Below, piece after piece: positions 34,792 to 42,630 of a DNA stretch of 64,000 nucleotides. Position numbers and translations under genes: made by a program. Below the pieces are notes generated by a model. The model ran no database searches. It was not told the origin of the DNA and was given only the letters and a program-made list of their open reading frames with translations. This DNA is from JAFKKS01 sp050187875 (GTDB lineage Bacteria > Pseudomonadota > Alphaproteobacteria > Rhizobiales > Xanthobacteraceae). The stretch spans positions 21,767 to 85,766 of the forward strand of contig JBFWXB010000020.1 of assembly GCA_050187875.1 (NCBI GenBank), written 5' to 3'. Every line of letters starts with the position of its first letter. Position 1 is the stretch's first letter.

Positions 34792-35168
34792 GCGCGACCT
34801 TGAGATTCAAATCAGAACAGTCGAAGCGCAAAGCGCCGGAATGCATCCGCTCCTTGCATCGAGTTTACGAATGCGCGCCGTCTCTAGCCGCGCGATACGA
34901 CCTCACAATGACTCAAGCGGGGCGTCATCGTGACGATACCGTTTGTAATTTAAGTTGAACGCGACGATCCGGCACTGCTCTGCGCGTGCGCAATGTGACG
35001 ATTGTTTGCGCATCATGCGGCGAGAGTTTGCGCAGCACCTATGCGCTGCGCTGCGGCATTGACCATCGTTTTTTCGCATTTGTGAGAGAGCGTGCGCTCG
35101 CGCTCATCATCATGCGTGATGCACGCACAGACCAAATATCCCGCAAACAATAACAGGCGCCGCCGCGC
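34792..35168. promoter_or_regulatory. Divergent promoter region of the polysaccharide locus
   Basis: About 377 bp without a gene between the GH5 gene (minus) and the GT4-WecG gene (plus). Composition is less GC-rich than the genes and is rich in TGCG/CGCA words. Palindromes: CGTCA-TCG-TGACG (34923-34935) and TGCGTG-ATG-CACGCA (35113-35127, about 40 bp before ATG 35169). The word GTGACGAT occurs twice (34930, 34995). A 34-nt element here is repeated near the wza-like gene. Confidence 0.5.
34991..35024 (+). repeat. 34-nt polysaccharide-locus upstream element, copy 1
   Basis: This segment begins CAATGTGACGAT and ends TGCGGCGAG. It matches 47338-47371 at 27 of 34 positions without gaps by hand alignment; the first 12 bases are identical. 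It is about 145 bp before the GT4-WecG start. Shared placement in two intergenic regions of one locus suggests a common regulator site. Confidence 0.55.
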
Positions 35169-37028
35169 ATGCGAATCGTCCACGTGGTCCGGCAATTCCA
35201 TCCTGCTGTCGGTGGAATGGAAGAGGTCGTCGGCGAGCTCGCGGCGACGCAGGCCAAAGCCGGACACGCGATCCGCGTCGTCACGCTCAATCGCATCTTC
35301 AAGGAACACGGCACACTTGCGGAGCGCGAAACGCTCGGCGATGTCGAGATCGTGCGCGTGCCCTTTATCGGCTCGACGCGCTATCCGATCGCCTGGCAGG
35401 TGATCCGGCATATCAAGGATGCCGACATCGTGCATGTCCACGGCATCGATTTTCTTTTCGACTATCTCGCCTGGACCGCGCCGCTGCATCGGCGCAAGCT
35501 CGTCGTATCGACGCATGGCGCGTTCTTTCATACGCGCTATGCGGCGGCGCTCAAACGGCTCTATTTCCCGACCGCAACGCGCTTTTCGCTCAGCCGCTAT
35601 GTCGGCGTGGCCGCCGTTAGCGCGGCGGACGAGGAGCTGTTCTCGACGATCCGTCCGCGCGGCATGTCGCTGATCGAGAACGGCGTCAACATCACGAAAT
35701 TTGCCGACGCTTCGTCCCGGGTGCCGCGCAAGGCGATGATCACGCTTGGCCGCTTCTCCATCAACAAGCGGCTCGACCGCGCGATCGCATTCCTTGCGGC
35801 GCTCCGCCGCACCGATCCTGAATGGACGTTGACGATCGCGGGACGCGCCGCCGATCTCGACGCGGGGGACCTGCAACGCCTCGCGGCCGAAGCCGGCGTC
35901 GCCGATGCCGTCACCGTCGTTTCGTCGCCGTCGACCGACGACATTCGGGCGCTGATCAGCGAATGCTCGGTCTTTGTCAGCGCGTCCGATTATGAAGGTT
36001 TTGGGCTTGCGGCGGTGGAAAGCATGTCCGCCGGGCTCTTTCCGCTTCTGAGCGACATCCCGCCATTCCGCAAGCTGGTCGACACGACCGGCGTCGGCCT
36101 CACCCTCGATTTTTCCGACAGCACGGCCGCGGCGGCCGCGTTTCGCGCACGGTGGGACGAGATTACGAAGTCCTATCCCGCCAATCGCGACGCGGCCATC
36201 GCCGCGAGCGGGGCCTATGGCTGGCCGCGCGTCACCGCGCAATACGAAACACTTTACGAATCTGTGCGCGGCACCAAGGTGCGCGCCATTCTCGACGTTC
36301 CGGTCGACGTGCGGACATTCTCGGAAGCGACGGTCATGCTCGACCGCCGCGCACGCGACGACAGCCCGGACATGGTCATCTTCGCCAACGCGCACACGCT
36401 CAACCACGCCAGTGTGGATGTGCGCACGCGCGAGGCGCTGAAGAAATCCATCGTCTTCAATGACGGTGTCGGCCTCGATATCGCGAGCCGGCTGCTGTTC
36501 GGACAGCGCTTTCCCGAGAATCTGAACGGAACGGATTTCGTGCCCGCGTATCTTGCGCAGACACGCAACCGCTACCGTATCTTCCTTCTCGGCGGGCGGC
36601 CCGGCATCGCCGAGCGCGCGGCCGAGCGCCTCGCACGCATCGCGCCGCATCATACCGTCGTTGGAACCAACCACGGCTATCTGTCGCCCGCCGAAACGTC
36701 GGACGTGATCGCGCGCATCCGTTCCACGCGTGCCGATGTCCTGCTGATCGGGCTTGGCGATCCCAAGCAGGAGCTATGGCTGACCGAACATCTCGCGCAA
36801 ACCGGCTGCAAGCTCGGCCTCGGCGTCGGCGCGTTGTTCGACTTCATGGCGGAAGTGGTGCCGCGCGCGCCGGCGTGGGTGCGCAAAGCACGGCTCGAAT
36901 GGGTCTATCGCATGGCGCAGGAACCGGGCCGTCTCTGGCGCCGTTATCTCGTCGGCATGCCGATCTTCCTCTTCCGCGTGGCGCGCCAATGGGTGACCGG
37001 CGCGCGCGTCTCGAACGTGCTGGAGTGA
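35169..37028 (+). CDS. Bifunctional glycosyltransferase: GT4 domain fused to WecG/TagA/CpsF (GT26) domain
   Basis: A 619-residue fusion. Residues about 1-360 form a GT-B fold GT4 enzyme (MRIVHVVRQFHPAVGGMEEVV, then the EGFGLAAVESMSAG motif with its paired glutamates). Residues about 370-610 form a WecG/TagA/CpsF domain (VIFANAHTLNHAS, NDGVGLDIASRLLFG, LNGTDFVP, LLGGRPGIAERAAE, LIGLGDPKQELWL). GT26 enzymes transfer N-acetylmannosaminuronate or similar residues to a lipid-linked sugar, so the protein could add two successive sugars of the repeat unit. It opens a plus operon with the flippase and a methyltransferase. The two domains are separate genes in most systems. Confidence 0.9.
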   Translation: MRIVHVVRQFHPAVGGMEEVVGELAATQAKAGHAIRVVTLNRIFKEHGTLAERETLGDVEIVRVPFIGSTRYPIAWQVIRHIKDADIVHVHGIDFLFDYLAWTAPLHRRKLVVSTHGAFFHTRYAAALKRLYFPTATRFSLSRYVGVAAVSAADEELFSTIRPRGMSLIENGVNITKFADASSRVPRKAMITLGRFSINKRLDRAIAFLAALRRTDPEWTLTIAGRAADLDAGDLQRLAAEAGVADAVTVVSSPSTDDIRALISECSVFVSASDYEGFGLAAVESMSAGLFPLLSDIPPFRKLVDTTGVGLTLDFSDSTAAAAAFRARWDEITKSYPANRDAAIAASGAYGWPRVTAQYETLYESVRGTKVRAILDVPVDVRTFSEATVMLDRRARDDSPDMVIFANAHTLNHASVDVRTREALKKSIVFNDGVGLDIASRLLFGQRFPENLNGTDFVPAYLAQTRNRYRIFLLGGRPGIAERAAERLARIAPHHTVVGTNHGYLSPAETSDVIARIRSTRADVLLIGLGDPKQELWLTEHLAQTGCKLGLGVGALFDFMAEVVPRAPAWVRKARLEWVYRMAQEPGRLWRRYLVGMPIFLFRVARQWVTGARVSNVLE

Positions 37029-37030
37029 CC

Positions 37031-38416
37031 GTGACGCCGCTCGACTCCAGCGTATTGCGCACGGCGACCGGGCTGGCGCGCTTCCGCCATCGCGCAGCGG
37101 TGAACAATCTGCTGACGATGGCGCGGCGCTGGCGTGCGCGCCTCATGTTCGCCGTGTTCGACCAGGGCGCGGCGAGCACCGCGAATTTCCTGCAGACCAT
37201 CCTTTATGCGGTCTGGCTGCCGCTCGACGATTTCGGGCGCTACGTGATCGTCTGGTCGATCTCGCTGCTCGTCGAGAACGCGCAAGTCTCGGTGATCATG
37301 GACACGATGCCCGCCGTCGTGAGCCGTTTCGGCCAGCGCAACCGGCAGCGCCTCGACAGCGCCGGCGCCTGGATCGTCATGATCTATGGCGCGCTCGTGA
37401 GCCTCCTCATCCTCGCCGCGCTGCCGTTCGTCGCGCTCTTCGCGCCTGCTTTCGTGCTTCCGCTTCTGTGCCTTGCCGCGGCCAATCCGTCCCAGCGTCT
37501 CTATATCTTCCTGCGGCGGCTTTGCTATATCCGCGACCGGCAGGATATCGCCGCCACGGGATCATTCTTCTACGCCTTGACGCTGCTCGGCGGCGCGTTC
37601 GCGCTCCTGAAGCTCGGCCTTCTTTCCGTCGAAGCGGCGATCCTGCTATGGGGCCTCGCGAACCTCGTCGCGGTGGTCGCGATCCGGCTCATGGGTGTTG
37701 TCTGCTTCCGCGCGACACGGCGCGTCGTCATCGTGTGGCTCGCGCGCAAGCTGTGGGTCTCCGGCCGGTGGCTTGGCGGCGCGGCGATCGGCTTCTGGAT
37801 CAGCACCTGGGGCCTGTTTCCGATCATCGCCGCCATGGCCGGCACCGAGGTGGCCGGCATCGTGCGCGCGCTGCAGAACCTGTTTACGCCGATCGTCCAG
37901 TTCAACGCGGCGATCAATCTCGCGATCCTGCCGCGCGTCGCGGACAAGATCGTCGCCGTCGGGCCTCATTATGCCCGCAAGTTCGCCCTCTACGCGACCG
38001 CGGCGTTCACCGCGAGCGTCGTCTTCTATGGCGCGCTCGTCATGATCGAATCGAAACCGTTGCTCGCCCTCATCTATCGCAAGCCCGAGATTGCCGACGC
38101 GGCCTATCTTCTCTGGCCGCTCGGGCTCGCCATGATCCTGGAGTCGTCCCGGCAAGGTTCGTCGATCGCGCTGCTCGCGATGAGCCGGACGCAGATGTTC
38201 TTCTGGTCCCGCGTCGTCGGCATCAGCGCCTTCCTTCTGAGCGCGTTGCTGCTCGGCCATGCGATGGGCGCCGACGGCATTCTCTGGGCCAATGTGATCG
38301 CGCAGGCGATCGGCACCAGCGTCCTGATGATCGAAGCCGCACGAATTCACTCGCCGCAGACGGCGGAACACGACATCGCCGCGGGGCGCCTGCTCGAACG
38401 TAAAGTCAACGCATGA
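37031..38416 (+). CDS. Polysaccharide flippase (Wzx-like)
   Basis: Polytopic inner-membrane protein of about 461 residues with 12 or more helices, PST/MOP superfamily. The start FDQGAASTANFLQTILYAVWLPLDDFGRYVIVW shows the family's first two helices and the typical xxFGxY loop. It would flip the completed lipid-linked repeat unit to the periplasm for the polymerase at 32330. Start GTG 37031 is 2 nt after the previous stop (a GTG at 37025 is also possible); longer frames lie within the upstream gene. Second flippase of the window. Confidence 0.86.
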   Translation: MTPLDSSVLRTATGLARFRHRAAVNNLLTMARRWRARLMFAVFDQGAASTANFLQTILYAVWLPLDDFGRYVIVWSISLLVENAQVSVIMDTMPAVVSRFGQRNRQRLDSAGAWIVMIYGALVSLLILAALPFVALFAPAFVLPLLCLAAANPSQRLYIFLRRLCYIRDRQDIAATGSFFYALTLLGGAFALLKLGLLSVEAAILLWGLANLVAVVAIRLMGVVCFRATRRVVIVWLARKLWVSGRWLGGAAIGFWISTWGLFPIIAAMAGTEVAGIVRALQNLFTPIVQFNAAINLAILPRVADKIVAVGPHYARKFALYATAAFTASVVFYGALVMIESKPLLALIYRKPEIADAAYLLWPLGLAMILESSRQGSSIALLAMSRTQMFFWSRVVGISAFLLSALLLGHAMGADGILWANVIAQAIGTSVLMIEAARIHSPQTAEHDIAAGRLLERKVNA

Positions 38417-38438
38417 TCATCGATCGAGGTGAACGACA

Positions 38439-39083
38439 ATGAACGTGAAGTATCAGCTCAAACGAATGGCGCGCCACGCGCTGGTGCCTCTCCTCTACCG
38501 CTATCCGCCATTCGCGCTCACGCCCGAGCGGCTCTATCTGTTCCTGCATCACCTCGTCGAGACGAAGGATGTTCCCGGCGCCGTCATCGAGATCGGCTGC
38601 AACCTCGGCGGCACCGCCGTCATCGCCAAGCAGATGATGGACCGGCTCGGTATCGACAAGCCTTACATCTGCATCGACACGTTCGACGGCTTCATCGAGG
38701 AGCAGTTCGCAGCCGACGTCGCGCTCGGAACCCCCGCCGGCGATGAGACGATGTTCTCCGGAAATTCCAAGGAGCTGGTGGCAAAGATCATGAAGCGCCA
38801 CCGCGCCGGCGACATCGCGCTCGTCCAGGGCGATGTGATGCAGATCCCCGATCGTCTGCTGCCGGATCAATGCTCCGTCGTGCTGCTCGACGTCGACCTC
38901 ACGGAGCCGAGCTATGTCGCGCTCAACCGCTTCTGGCCGCGGCTGATGCCGGGCGGCGCGATCCTCGTCGACGATTGCCAGGAGTCCTGCTCGTGGAAGG
39001 CGCGGCTCGGCTACAGCCGCTTCTGCGAAGAGAATGGCATCGCGCAAGAATATCGCTACGGCATGGGGCTGCTGTATCGGTGA
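38439..39083 (+). CDS. TylF/MycF-like sugar O-methyltransferase
   Basis: Class I SAM-dependent methyltransferase of 214 residues, macrocin-O-methyltransferase (TylF) type. The SAM motif I is VIEIGCNLGGTAVIA (about 48-62), motif II region CIDTFDGF supplies the acidic residue, and VLLDVDLTEPSYVALNRFWP plus ILVDDCQ provide the metal-binding and catalytic acidic residues. It probably methylates a sugar hydroxyl on the repeat unit. Last gene of the plus operon, 22 bp after the flippase, with a GAGG site, and convergent with the pyruvyl transferase gene 6 bp away. Confidence 0.85.
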   Translation: MNVKYQLKRMARHALVPLLYRYPPFALTPERLYLFLHHLVETKDVPGAVIEIGCNLGGTAVIAKQMMDRLGIDKPYICIDTFDGFIEEQFAADVALGTPAGDETMFSGNSKELVAKIMKRHRAGDIALVQGDVMQIPDRLLPDQCSVVLLDVDLTEPSYVALNRFWPRLMPGGAILVDDCQESCSWKARLGYSRFCEENGIAQEYRYGMGLLYR

Positions 39084-39089
39084 TCCGCC

Positions 39090-40130
39090 CTACGCGGCGA
39101 GCGCGTGCCGCAACGCGCCGACCGCGTCCTGCAGGCGTGCGATACGGTCGGCAAGGATACGGTCGTCGCTAAGGAAGGGACGGCTGCGGCTGGCTGCACG
39201 CAGCGCCTCCGCCGCACGCGGGAGCGTCACAGGATCGAGCACGCGTGACGCTTTCTGCACCACGGATCGTATCGGCTTCTTCTGCACGACCGATCGCAGC
39301 GAACCTTTCATCTTTCGGCGCGCCGCCGGTGCACGAACAGCGGCCGCGCCGTAACGCTCGTGGAAATCGCGAATGAGATCGTCGGTGTCGTCACCATCGG
39401 CGGCGCTGCGGTGGAATTCCTGCGGCTCGGCGAGCCGGATCTTGCGATGCTTGACGACCTCCCACCCCGAACTCGGCGGCAAGGTGATCGGCCGATATTC
39501 GAGACCGAGCGACCGCGTCCAGTCGATCCATTTGAACGGCGGAATGGCAGGGGACGATACGACCGGCACCCATGGGATGCGCAGCGTATCCGCAACGATG
39601 GCGCCATGCATCGCTTCGGTTACGACGAGACGCGCCCGGCCGAGTGCGCGCAGGACCTTTTGCGGTGGCCAATGCGGATCGACGAAGACGAGATCGGCGA
39701 GCTCGCACGCCTCCTTCCAGCGGCTGAGCGCGATCGAGTTGTAGTGCGGAAAGAAAACGACATCGCGCGGCGTGCGCGCCGGCAGGAGCCGCGGCGTGGT
39801 CGCGAGCAGAGCCGCGCCGTCGGTCACCGTCGTTTCCGGCCGGCCGATCAGCTTTGCCGAGAGAGGCCCGCGCATGGCGAGGACCGACCAGCCCTTGTTG
39901 GGCCAGAGCTTCGGCAGCGGCCCTGTGCCGGCGCCGCTTCCAAGCACGAACACGCGCTTGTTCCGCGTCGCCTGCTCGGTGAGGAATTCGTCGCGGAAGA
40001 TCGAGCCGATACCGAGCAGCACGCTGTCGTCCGCCTCGAAGCATGACGGCGGCAGCAACTCGCGCCAGATAATCGTGTTGAGATCGTCGCCGAAATTTCC
40101 GGATGGGCTCTGATAGTAGATGATGTCCAT
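39090..40130 (-). CDS. Polysaccharide pyruvyl transferase family protein
   Basis: Member of the CsaB/WcaK pyruvyl-transferase family, 346 residues, which attaches a pyruvate ketal from phosphoenolpyruvate to a sugar. Seen motifs: MDIIYYQSPSGNFGDDLN at the N-terminus, LGIGSIFRD, VFVLGSGAGTGPLP, and VVTEAMHGAIVADTLRIPWV, which holds the conserved MHG. A basic C-terminal segment of about 80 residues (from KMKGSLRSVV) extends beyond the core. It is the last gene of the long minus operon. Pyruvylation would add negative charge, as in xanthan and succinoglycan. Confidence 0.88.
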   Translation of the reverse strand: MDIIYYQSPSGNFGDDLNTIIWRELLPPSCFEADDSVLLGIGSIFRDEFLTEQATRNKRVFVLGSGAGTGPLPKLWPNKGWSVLAMRGPLSAKLIGRPETTVTDGAALLATTPRLLPARTPRDVVFFPHYNSIALSRWKEACELADLVFVDPHWPPQKVLRALGRARLVVTEAMHGAIVADTLRIPWVPVVSSPAIPPFKWIDWTRSLGLEYRPITLPPSSGWEVVKHRKIRLAEPQEFHRSAADGDDTDDLIRDFHERYGAAAVRAPAARRKMKGSLRSVVQKKPIRSVVQKASRVLDPVTLPRAAEALRAASRSRPFLSDDRILADRIARLQDAVGALRHALAA

Positions 40131-40154
40131 ACGGTGCTGGGGTCCCTTTTGTTC

Positions 40155-40979
40155 TTACGCCGTGGGCACGAAGACGACGAAGCAGCGATCGCTCGGAAGC
40201 TTTGCCGCGTCCGTGAGCGGAGCGAATTCGAGGCCGTCTTCAGGGCAGAGGTAGCAATCGAAATCGACCGGCGGAAAGAACTGCAACACATCGCGATTGC
40301 ACGCGTGATAACGCGACAGCGTCGTGTCTCCGTGCAGCTCGATGAACCACGTGCAGCGGCGCGCGATGGTTTGTGTCGCGCCCTTGAGCGCCTCGATCTC
40401 GAAACCTTCGATGTCCATGTAAACGACGGCCGGCGGCCCGGCGCGACGAGCGAGCTCATCGACGGTCAGCGCATCGACCAGCGCCTTGCCGACCTCGTTC
40501 TCCCCGTCGGCGGCACGGCTGGCGTTGAAGCTCGAGACGACCCGTCCCTTCCCGGCAAGCCCCGAGACCAGGCCGTGGATGACCTCGACATTCGTCACGG
40601 CATTGACTTCGATGTTGCGCCGCGCGATCGCCGCGTTATGCGCATTGGCCTCCACCGCGATTACTTGGCCACCCGGCTCGACCAGCTTTCCGAGAATCAT
40701 CGCGATGAGGCATTGATGCGCGCCAAGATCGAAGACGCGCGCGCCGCACGTCAGTCCGTGGTTCGCCAGGAACTCGATCTCCGGCGGCAGATCCCAGTCC
40801 TTATCGTACCACTCCTTGGCGATGCGGTCGTGGATGTTCATCTGCAACTGATAGGGCCCGTAGCGATGCGAGACGACATGCTTGGGAAAGGTCCAGATGT
40901 CGAAGCGGTACTTCGCGGCCTTGAGCGCGTCGGCAACGGGGACCGGCAAATACTTCTTGGCTGAGGTGCGTATGTCCAT
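40155..40979 (-). CDS. FkbM-family methyltransferase
   Basis: SAM-dependent methyltransferase of 274 residues. The SAM-binding motif is ARVFDLGAHQCLIAMILGKL, with VIAVEANAHNAAIARRNIEVN following, and the FkbM-type late motif is VVYMDIEGFEIEALKGA. FkbM proteins O-methylate sugars in many glycan clusters, so this is probably the second methyl decoration of the repeat unit. ATG 40979 has GAGGA 8 nt upstream and is preferred to a TTG five codons earlier. It lies between the GumK-like and pyruvyl transferase genes with gaps of 11 and 24 nt. Confidence 0.9.
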   Translation of the reverse strand: MDIRTSAKKYLPVPVADALKAAKYRFDIWTFPKHVVSHRYGPYQLQMNIHDRIAKEWYDKDWDLPPEIEFLANHGLTCGARVFDLGAHQCLIAMILGKLVEPGGQVIAVEANAHNAAIARRNIEVNAVTNVEVIHGLVSGLAGKGRVVSSFNASRAADGENEVGKALVDALTVDELARRAGPPAVVYMDIEGFEIEALKGATQTIARRCTWFIELHGDTTLSRYHACNRDVLQFFPPVDFDCYLCPEDGLEFAPLTDAAKLPSDRCFVVFVPTA

Positions 40980-40990
40980 TGTCGGTTTCC

Positions 40991-42199
40991 TCAAAGGCGT
41001 GTGTCATTGAAAGCGCGCGGGTTGACGAGGCGCTGCGCGACGTCGTCCCAGGCGAGAAAAGGACGCGGCGAAAACGGGCCGCTCGCCTTCGCCGCCGCGA
41101 AGGCCTGAGCGATCGAGCCATAGTCGCCCGGCACATAGCCGAAACGATGGTCGCGCTCGCCCGCGGCGAAATCCGGACAGACCGCCGGAATGCCGAGATA
41201 TTCGTATTGCATCAGCTTCATGCTGGTGTCGCAGAGATAGTCGCAGCCGGGCGCGGCACGATACGGCGCGATGCCAATACTGGCGTGGCGGAGGAAGGGG
41301 ATCGTCTCCTTGAACGGCATCTCGTCATAGAGCCGCACATTCGCCGGCACGTCGAAGCGCGTGCCCGCACCGATGACATGAAAGCGGATGTCGGGATGCG
41401 CCTTCGCGGCATAGAGGAGCGCCTGCGGATCGAACAGCATCGAGCCAACGGACACGGCATTGAGCGGCGCGTCGTAGGGGTTTCCCCCTTCGCCGTCCAT
41501 GAAGTCCGCGACGTCGAGACCATGCGGTACATGAAACAGCCGGTCCGCCGCCCAGGCGAAATTCTTCGCCATGCGCGGCGACGGCAGGCAGACGTGATCG
41601 AGCTTCGCGACCGTGGCCTCCAGCGACGTCTGTACGAACGGGTGCACGCCGACGGTCGCAAGCTCATCGGAGGCGAGATAAGAGATAATCGCAGCCGGGC
41701 TCAGCGCGCGGATGCGCTCGATCAACATCGCGCCCAACCCCGATTCCACGACCACCACCGTCGCGTCGCGCAGAAGCGCATCGAGCTGCCGGCTCGGCAG
41801 ACGGGCATAGAGGCGGTAGGCGAAGGCGGAATGCCGGTCGATCATCGCAATCCGGGTATGGATCGGATGGAACGGCGTGCGCCACAAATAGCAGCCGATG
41901 CCGTTTTGAAACTCCAGCGCATTGGCGCGATGCCAGAGGAACGTGCGGGAATCGCCCTTTAGTCGCGACAACGGGCTGAAGCGTAGCGACACAAACGTGA
42001 CGTCCCAGCCGAGACGCAAGAAGGCGTCGGCGATCGGATGCATGTTCGCGCGCCGCTTGGTGCGATAATCATGCTCAGAGACAATGACGGCGCGGCGCGG
42101 CTCCGAGACGGCCGGCGGCGCTTTTCCCACGGCGACGTCGACCTGTACGGGCATACCGGTTTGAATCCGGCGTGAGCCGATTTGCACGGCGACACTCAT
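40991..42199 (-). CDS. GumK-like (GT70) glycosyltransferase
   Basis: GT-B glycosyltransferase of about 402 residues whose N-terminal part (VSEHDYRTKRRANMHPIADAF, TFVSLRFSPLSRLKGD) matches the pattern of GumK, the xanthan glucuronosyltransferase. The C-terminal donor site shows YLCDTSMKLMQYEYLGIPAVCP. It would transfer a glucuronate or similar residue to a lipid-linked oligosaccharide on the inner face of the membrane. ATG 42199 overlaps the stop of the small secreted gene (TGATG); a GTG one codon earlier is an alternative. Donor and acceptor are inferred only from family resemblance. Confidence 0.8.
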   Translation of the reverse strand: MSVAVQIGSRRIQTGMPVQVDVAVGKAPPAVSEPRRAVIVSEHDYRTKRRANMHPIADAFLRLGWDVTFVSLRFSPLSRLKGDSRTFLWHRANALEFQNGIGCYLWRTPFHPIHTRIAMIDRHSAFAYRLYARLPSRQLDALLRDATVVVVESGLGAMLIERIRALSPAAIISYLASDELATVGVHPFVQTSLEATVAKLDHVCLPSPRMAKNFAWAADRLFHVPHGLDVADFMDGEGGNPYDAPLNAVSVGSMLFDPQALLYAAKAHPDIRFHVIGAGTRFDVPANVRLYDEMPFKETIPFLRHASIGIAPYRAAPGCDYLCDTSMKLMQYEYLGIPAVCPDFAAGERDHRFGYVPGDYGSIAQAFAAAKASGPFSPRPFLAWDDVAQRLVNPRAFNDTRL

Positions 42200-42630
42200 C
42201 ACTGCCCCACAATTTTTTCGCAGGGCGTCGAACGGCTCGACGACATCCCGACGGCGAGCGCCGTGTTGGCGGCCTTGCGCGCCTCCTTGAGGGGGATGAA
42301 ATGCAACGTCCCGCGCGGAAAGCGGGAACAGAACTGAGCGAGCGTACCGGCGGTCGCGCTGATGCTTTCATCGCGCGGCAGCACGGCGATGCTGCCGTCC
42401 TTGAGCATGAAAGCGTCCTTCACGTTCGAGAACTTCAACGTTTCGAGACAATTCTTGAAGAGCGTGCGGTAGGCGTCGGTCTTCTGCGGCAGGTCGCTCG
42501 CGTTGTCGAAAATATACTGGCGCGTGCGCGTGCAGCTTTCCGCGTTGGCCTCCGTCGAAAGCGTCGCCAGCAGCAGCGCCGCAAGCAGCGACCTGCAAAC
42601 CAAACGCGAATCGCAGCACGCGACCTTCAC
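42199..42630 (-). CDS. Small secreted protein of unknown function in the polysaccharide operon
   Basis: A 143-residue protein not recognised as a known family. It starts with GTG 42630 overlapping the Wzc stop (GTGA). A signal peptide is clear (hydrophobic SLLAALLLATLSTEANA, cleavage near residue 30), and the mature part of about 113 residues has cysteines at its beginning (ESCTR), middle (LFKNCLE, AQFCSRF) and end (STPCEKI), so two disulfides are possible. Codon use and composition match the neighbours, and both overlaps show it is translated with wzc and gumK-like genes. A periplasmic helper of export or polymerisation is the best guess. Confidence 0.75.
   Translation of the reverse strand: MKVACCDSRLVCRSLLAALLLATLSTEANAESCTRTRQYIFDNASDLPQKTDAYRTLFKNCLETLKFSNVKDAFMLKDGSIAVLPRDESISATAGTLAQFCSRFPRGTLHFIPLKEARKAANTALAVGMSSSRSTPCEKIVGQ

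Noticed and set aside
34792..35168. Riboswitch or known structured RNA in the divergent spacer
   Set aside because: Only simple palindromes are visible; no recognised riboswitch core was found here or upstream of cysJ, modA or the threonine-synthase-like gene.
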